64,000 bases of DNA from Paenibacillus xylanexedens. GTDB taxonomy: Bacteria > Bacillota > Bacilli > Paenibacillales > Paenibacillaceae. Of this stretch, positions 59,892-64,000 are shown in pieces; the stretch's first letter is position 1; each line of letters begins with the position of its first letter. The stretch lies in contig NZ_JAGIKV010000017.1 of the NCBI RefSeq assembly GCF_017874615.1, positions 89,249-153,248 of the forward strand, in the 5' to 3' direction. The position numbers were made by a program, and so were the translations under genes. The notes below the pieces were generated by a model, which made no database searches, was not told the origin of the DNA, and saw nothing but the letters and a program-made list of their open reading frames with translations.

Positions 59892-61121
59892 ATGACCATA
59901 CTTGAAGTGAAAAACGTAAGTAAATTGTTTGGACCCCAAACCGAGCAAGGTCTGCAATTACTGGAGCAAGGTTGGGGTAAAGAAAAGTTGGCCAAAGAAA
60001 AACAGATAACGGTTGGTGTCAACCGGGTCAACATGGACATTAAGGAAGGCGAGATTTTCGTTATTATGGGACTGTCCGGGAGTGGTAAATCCACACTGGT
60101 TCGGATGTTCAATCGTCTGATTGAACCAACATCCGGAGAAATTCTGGTCCATGGTAAGGATCTACGCAAGATGAACAAAGAACAATTGCGCGAAGTGCGC
60201 CGGAAAACAATTAGCATGGTCTTCCAAAAGTTTGCGTTGTTCCCGCACCGTACCGTTCTTGATAATGTGGAGTATGGATTGGAAATACAAAAAGTAGATA
60301 AGGAAGTACGCCGGGAGAAGGCGAAAACCTCACTTGAGCTGGTTGGCCTTAAAGGCTGGGAAGACAAAATGCCAGATGAACTTAGTGGCGGGATGCAGCA
60401 ACGTGTCGGCTTGGCGCGTGCACTTGCCAATGACCCGGAAGTACTACTGATGGATGAAGCCTTCAGTGCACTTGATCCATTGATTCGCCGTGATATGCAA
60501 GATGAGTTGATCGAGCTTCAGGATAAAATGAAAAAGACCATTATTTTCATTACCCATGACTTGGACGAAGCGCTGCGCATCGGCGATCGTATTGCCCTCA
60601 TGAAAGACGGCGCAGTTGTGCAGATCGGTACACCGGAAGAAATCATGATTCAACCGGCCAACTCATATGTGGCCCGCTTCGTCGAAGACGTGGATCTGTC
60701 CAAGGTCCTCACTGCCGCTCACGTCATGCGTCGCCCTGAGACAATCACACTTGACCGCGGTCCTCGGGTAGCCCTCGAACTCATGCGCGAAAATGGTGTC
60801 TCTAATCTGTTTGTCATTGACCGTTCGAAGAAGCTGCTTGGTGTCATTACTGCAGAAGATGCAACCCGTGCAATGCGCGAAAACAAATTATTGAATGACA
60901 TTCTGATCACGGACGGGCCGACAGTGTCGCCTGAGACCTTGATTCATGAATTGTTCGAGATTGTAAGTTCAGCCCATGTGCCGCTCGCTGTTGTTGGTGA
61001 GAATGGCCGTCTGCAAGGTGTTATCGTCCGCGGTGCCCTGCTGGGTGCACTTAGCGGTGAAGTTGCAGTAAAGGAGGAACTTGAGAATGATTCCCAAAAT
61101 ACCACTAGCATCATGGATTGA
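59892..61121 (+). CDS. opuAA: Glycine betaine/proline ABC transporter ATP-binding protein, 409 aa
   Basis: Walker A GLSGSGKST (60-68), LSGGMQQRVGLARALA signature, LLMDEAFSALDPLIR Walker B with the Ala/Phe substitution usual in this family, switch ITHDLDEALRIGD, then two C-terminal CBS domains (residues about 280-400), which sense ionic strength and c-di-AMP in OpuA. ATG at 59892 behind AGAAGGGGTGAAAAC; the open frame back to 59751 is not translated. Overlaps the permease gene start by 35 bases. Confidence 0.95.
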   Translation: MTILEVKNVSKLFGPQTEQGLQLLEQGWGKEKLAKEKQITVGVNRVNMDIKEGEIFVIMGLSGSGKSTLVRMFNRLIEPTSGEILVHGKDLRKMNKEQLREVRRKTISMVFQKFALFPHRTVLDNVEYGLEIQKVDKEVRREKAKTSLELVGLKGWEDKMPDELSGGMQQRVGLARALANDPEVLLMDEAFSALDPLIRRDMQDELIELQDKMKKTIIFITHDLDEALRIGDRIALMKDGAVVQIGTPEEIMIQPANSYVARFVEDVDLSKVLTAAHVMRRPETITLDRGPRVALELMRENGVSNLFVIDRSKKLLGVITAEDATRAMRENKLLNDILITDGPTVSPETLIHELFEIVSSAHVPLAVVGENGRLQGVIVRGALLGALSGEVAVKEELENDSQNTTSIMD

Positions 61122-63675
61122 ATCCATCGTTGACTGGATGAGCTCCTCGCTCTCCGGATTGTTTAATGTAATCTCTATTGTTATTCAGGCAGTAGTTGGA
61201 TTCTTCTCCGGGCTGTTCATGCTGCCCCATCCACTCCTGTTCATTGCCATATTGGGTGTTCTTGCGTTCCTCGTAGGACGACTCCCACTGACACTATTTA
61301 CGGTTATCGGGTTCTTGCTCGTAGATAACTTGGGATACTGGTCCCAATCGATGGACACACTCGGCCTGGTTATCACTTCAGGATTGGTTTCGATCCTGCT
61401 TGGTGTACCTGTCGGAATCTGGCTCGCATACAGTAAAACTGCGGCGCGTATCATTACACCGCTGCTTGACTTCATGCAGACGATGCCTGCATTTGTCTAC
61501 TTGCTGCCTGCAGTTACATTCTTTAGTCTAGGTGTCGTTCCAGGTGTTATCGCGTCCGTTATATTTGCGATCCCGCCAACGATTCGTCTGACTCACCTGG
61601 GAATCAGACAGGTATCTAGTGAATTGGTTGAAGCAGCTGATGCATTCGGCTCAACTTCCATGCAAAAGTTGTTCAAAGTACAGCTTCCACTCGCTTTGCC
61701 TACCGTGATGTCCGGTATTAACCAGACCATCATGCTATCACTGTCCATGGTTGTTATTGCATCCATGATCGGTGCTCAAGGTATTGGTGCGGAAGTCTAT
61801 CGTGCCGTAACACAGCTTCAAATCGGTAAAGGTTTCGAAGCCGGTCTGGCCGTTGTTGTACTCGCGATTGTTCTGGACCGTTTTACACAAAATGTATTTA
61901 TGCCAGGTCGCAAAAAGACCTCACGCATTACAGCCAAGCAAAAAGCATGGATCACTGCTGCGGCAACATTCCTTGTGCTTGTAGCTGGTTTCTCACAATA
62001 CTTCGTTGGTGGCACAACTTCGGCTGGTGGCAACAATTCAGCAGCCAATGCTGTAGGTCAAGAAGTGAATTATCAGATTATTGGTATCGATCCAGGGGCT
62101 GGTATCATGAAGTCTGCTGCAAAAGCGATCGAAGACTATAAACTGACTGACTGGACTCTGATTGAAGGCTCTGGTGCAGCCATGACGGCCACGCTGGACA
62201 AAGCCATCAAAAATGAAGACCCAATCATTATTACAGGTTGGACTCCACACTGGATGTTCAACAAATATGATCTGAAATATCTGGAAGATCCAGAGAAATC
62301 TTTCGGTGATGCTGAAGAAATTCATACCATCGCACGTAAAGGTCTGAAAAAAGATCACCCTGTTGCGTTTGAATTCCTGTCCCGTTTCCAATGGACATCG
62401 GATGAAATGGGTGAAATGATGACTGCTATCCAAGATGGCACATCCGCAGAAGAAGCAGCTAAAGCTTATGCTGAGAAACATGCCGATCAGATTGCTGAGT
62501 GGACCAAAGGTCTGACTCCAGTGAACGGTGATGCATTCAAACTCAGCTATGTGGCTTGGGATTCCGAAATCGCAAGTACGAACTTACTGAAATATGTGAT
62601 GGAAAACAAATTGGGTTATAAAGTTAACGCTCTGCAAGTCGAAGCCGGACCAATGTGGACGGGTGTTGCCTCAGGCGACGTAGATGCCTCTCCAGCAGCT
62701 TGGCTGCCATTGACACACGCAGACTACTGGGAACGTTACAAAGACCAGGTGGACGATCTGGGGGCTAATATGACAGGTGTACGTACAGGCCTCGTGGTTC
62801 CTAAGTACATGACTGAAGTAAACTCGATTGCAGATCTGGAGACAGGTGCCGCTTCTTCCACTCCATCGGCGAATGCCAATGTGGGAAATGAAGTGAATCA
62901 TCAAATTATCGGTATTGATCCAGGTGCCGGAATTATGAAATCCACAGCAAGTGCCATTGAGAAATACGGTTTGTCTGACTGGAAACTGGTTGAAGGTTCA
63001 GGAGCCGCAATGACGGCTACGCTGGATAAAGCTGTTAAGAATAAGGAACCGATTATCGTTACCGGTTGGACACCACATTGGATGTTCAACGCATACGATC
63101 TGAAATACTTGGAGGACCCGGAAGGCGTCTACGGTGAAGCTGAACAGATTCATACCATTGCCCGCAAAGGGTTAAAGGAAGACAAACCTGTCGCTTATGA
63201 ATTCCTTGATCGCTTCTCCTGGACAACTGAAGATATGGGTGAAATCATGATAGCCATACAAAATGGAGAAGATGCTCAACAAGCTGCTGCAGCTTATGCC
63301 GAAAAGCATAGTGACCAAGTAGCTGAGTGGACCAAAGGTCTGACCCCGGTGAATGGTGAACCCATCAAACTAAGTTATGTAGCTTGGGACTCCGAGATTG
63401 CAAGTACCAACTTGCTGGAGTATGTTCTGAAGGAAAAACTCGGTTACAATGTAACTTCCCTTCAAGTTGAAATCGGTCCTATGTGGACCGGGATCGCCAA
63501 CGGTGATGTAGATGCTACACCAGCCGCATGGTTGCCACTTACTTCTGCAGATTATTACAACAAATACAAGGATCAGATCGATGATCTGGGTCCGAATATG
63601 GACGGTGCCAAAACAGGTCTGGTTGTACCAGCCTACATGGACATCAACTCCATTGCAGACTTAAAAGATAATTAA
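61087..63675 (+). CDS. opuAB: OpuA permease fused to two tandem betaine-binding domains, 862 aa
   Basis: Permease part, about residues 1-280, with the EAA loop LVEAADAFGSTSMQKLFKVQLPLALPTVMSGINQTIMLS. A further membrane helix (about 289-307) leads to binding domain 1 (about 324-586: YQIIGIDPGAGIMKSA, GWTPHWMFNKYD, LSYVAWDSEIASTNLLKYV) and, after a short Ala/Ser/Asn linker, binding domain 2 (about 603-862), nearly the same sequence. OpuABC proteins of Lactococcus and Listeria carry one such domain; a second one in tandem is rare. ATG at 61087 follows AAGGAGG by nine bases. Confidence 0.95.
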   Translation: MIPKIPLASWIESIVDWMSSSLSGLFNVISIVIQAVVGFFSGLFMLPHPLLFIAILGVLAFLVGRLPLTLFTVIGFLLVDNLGYWSQSMDTLGLVITSGLVSILLGVPVGIWLAYSKTAARIITPLLDFMQTMPAFVYLLPAVTFFSLGVVPGVIASVIFAIPPTIRLTHLGIRQVSSELVEAADAFGSTSMQKLFKVQLPLALPTVMSGINQTIMLSLSMVVIASMIGAQGIGAEVYRAVTQLQIGKGFEAGLAVVVLAIVLDRFTQNVFMPGRKKTSRITAKQKAWITAAATFLVLVAGFSQYFVGGTTSAGGNNSAANAVGQEVNYQIIGIDPGAGIMKSAAKAIEDYKLTDWTLIEGSGAAMTATLDKAIKNEDPIIITGWTPHWMFNKYDLKYLEDPEKSFGDAEEIHTIARKGLKKDHPVAFEFLSRFQWTSDEMGEMMTAIQDGTSAEEAAKAYAEKHADQIAEWTKGLTPVNGDAFKLSYVAWDSEIASTNLLKYVMENKLGYKVNALQVEAGPMWTGVASGDVDASPAAWLPLTHADYWERYKDQVDDLGANMTGVRTGLVVPKYMTEVNSIADLETGAASSTPSANANVGNEVNHQIIGIDPGAGIMKSTASAIEKYGLSDWKLVEGSGAAMTATLDKAVKNKEPIIVTGWTPHWMFNAYDLKYLEDPEGVYGEAEQIHTIARKGLKEDKPVAYEFLDRFSWTTEDMGEIMIAIQNGEDAQQAAAAYAEKHSDQVAEWTKGLTPVNGEPIKLSYVAWDSEIASTNLLEYVLKEKLGYNVTSLQVEIGPMWTGIANGDVDATPAAWLPLTSADYYNKYKDQIDDLGPNMDGAKTGLVVPAYMDINSIADLKDN

Positions 63676-63707
63676 ACCAGATTGAGTTGTATAAACCTGA
63701 ATTTGGT

Positions 63708-63741
63708 AAAAAGACCACCGAAATTTTTCGGTGGTCTTTTT
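63708..63741 (+). terminator. Terminator of the opuA operon
   Basis: AAAAAGACCACCGAA and its exact complement, four-base loop, T tract on the plus strand. Confidence 0.92.
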
Positions 63742-63773
63742 GCGTGTAACTTTTACTTGGGAATGCCTTCTAG

Positions 63774-64000
63774 CCTAATGAAAGCCTGAATGTACCTGAA
63801 GTGCCGTTAAAGTGGATTTTCTCCCTTTTAATGAAAAGCTTCGCTCTGGATAGGATCAGGAGTCAGCTACTCACACACACGGTTGGAGCAGAGCAAGTCC
63901 AAGCGCTAGCTATGATGAACGTAACCGCAAAAATAGCCCTCCATATTGCTGCACATCGTAGGTTAAAATGGAAAGTAAGAACCACCATTTCAGAGCTACA
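63774..64000 (+). pseudogene. Unrecognised open frame running off the window
   Basis: After a stop at 63771 the frame stays open to the right edge (75 codons): LNVPEVPLKWIFSLLMK, RIRSQLLTHTVGAEQVQALA, LHIAAHRRLKWKVRTTISEL. An ATG at 63831 has no ribosome-binding site. The composition is protein-like, but no family was recognised; it may be the 5' part of a gene or a transposase remnant. Confidence 0.3.

Overview
The window looks like a chromosomal segment of a mesophilic, spore-forming Paenibacillus or close relative. Evidence: Gram-positive ribosome-binding sites with many TTG/GTG starts, the alr-ndoAI-ndoA / tex / cmpA / sprT neighbourhood known from Bacillales, a cortex morphogenetic protein (CmpA), an SLH-anchored surface protein, a YdaO-type c-di-AMP riboswitch and GlnR/TnrA-type nitrogen boxes. 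There is no rRNA operon, CRISPR array, intact prophage or complete insertion sequence. Six tRNA genes are present.

Layout. 1-6.1 kb (minus strand): a Tad/Flp pilus-type secretion operon (TadZ-, TadA-, TadB-, TadC-, Flp-, TadE- and TadG-like) behind a leader with a terminator/antiterminator pair. 6.2-13.9 kb: housekeeping genes (VOC protein, lipoprotein, DCC protein, Ohr, MntH, HAD, glutathione peroxidase) and a c-di-AMP riboswitch that precedes an orphan 131-residue protein. 14.5-26.4 kb: a nitrogen island. It holds an extra UreF paralogue, an HTH + PAS pair, the urea ABC transporter urtABCDE (minus) and, divergently, the urease operon ureABCFGD without ureE. Two perfect GlnR/TnrA boxes and a PurR-box-like inverted repeat lie in the divergent control region.

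26.4-35.1 kb: regulators (XRE, DeoR-type, ArsR-type), MgtC, a flavin reductase, tRNAs (Leu, Lys, Glu, Ser, Asn), a two-component system and SprT. 35.2-44.7 kb: cmpA, tex, a GH36 alpha-galactosidase with a cre-like site, the NdoA/NdoAI toxin-antitoxin pair, alanine racemase and a YdcC-like lipoprotein. 44.9-50 kb: two serine hydrolases (one with SLH domains) flanking an XRE/DUF3169 pair. 50.1-55.3 kb: an unusual HSP90-family protein coupled to a helical-repeat partner, an RpiR regulator and a Gfo/Idh/MocA oxidoreductase. 55.6-63.7 kb: a secreted repeat protein, a Fur-box-preceded AraC/substrate-binding fusion, and a GbsR-type regulator divergent from a betaine transporter whose permease carries two tandem substrate-binding domains.

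How they work together. The nitrogen island takes up urea (Urt) and hydrolyses it (Ure); both arms share a nitrogen-responsive control region. Several loci deal with envelope and osmotic stress: the c-di-AMP riboswitch, MgtC, OpuA with GbsR, Alr, CmpA and the SLH protein. Starts were chosen from ribosome-binding-site spacing, so many differ from the longest open frame. All functional names are from recognised motifs and family resemblance; no database search was run.
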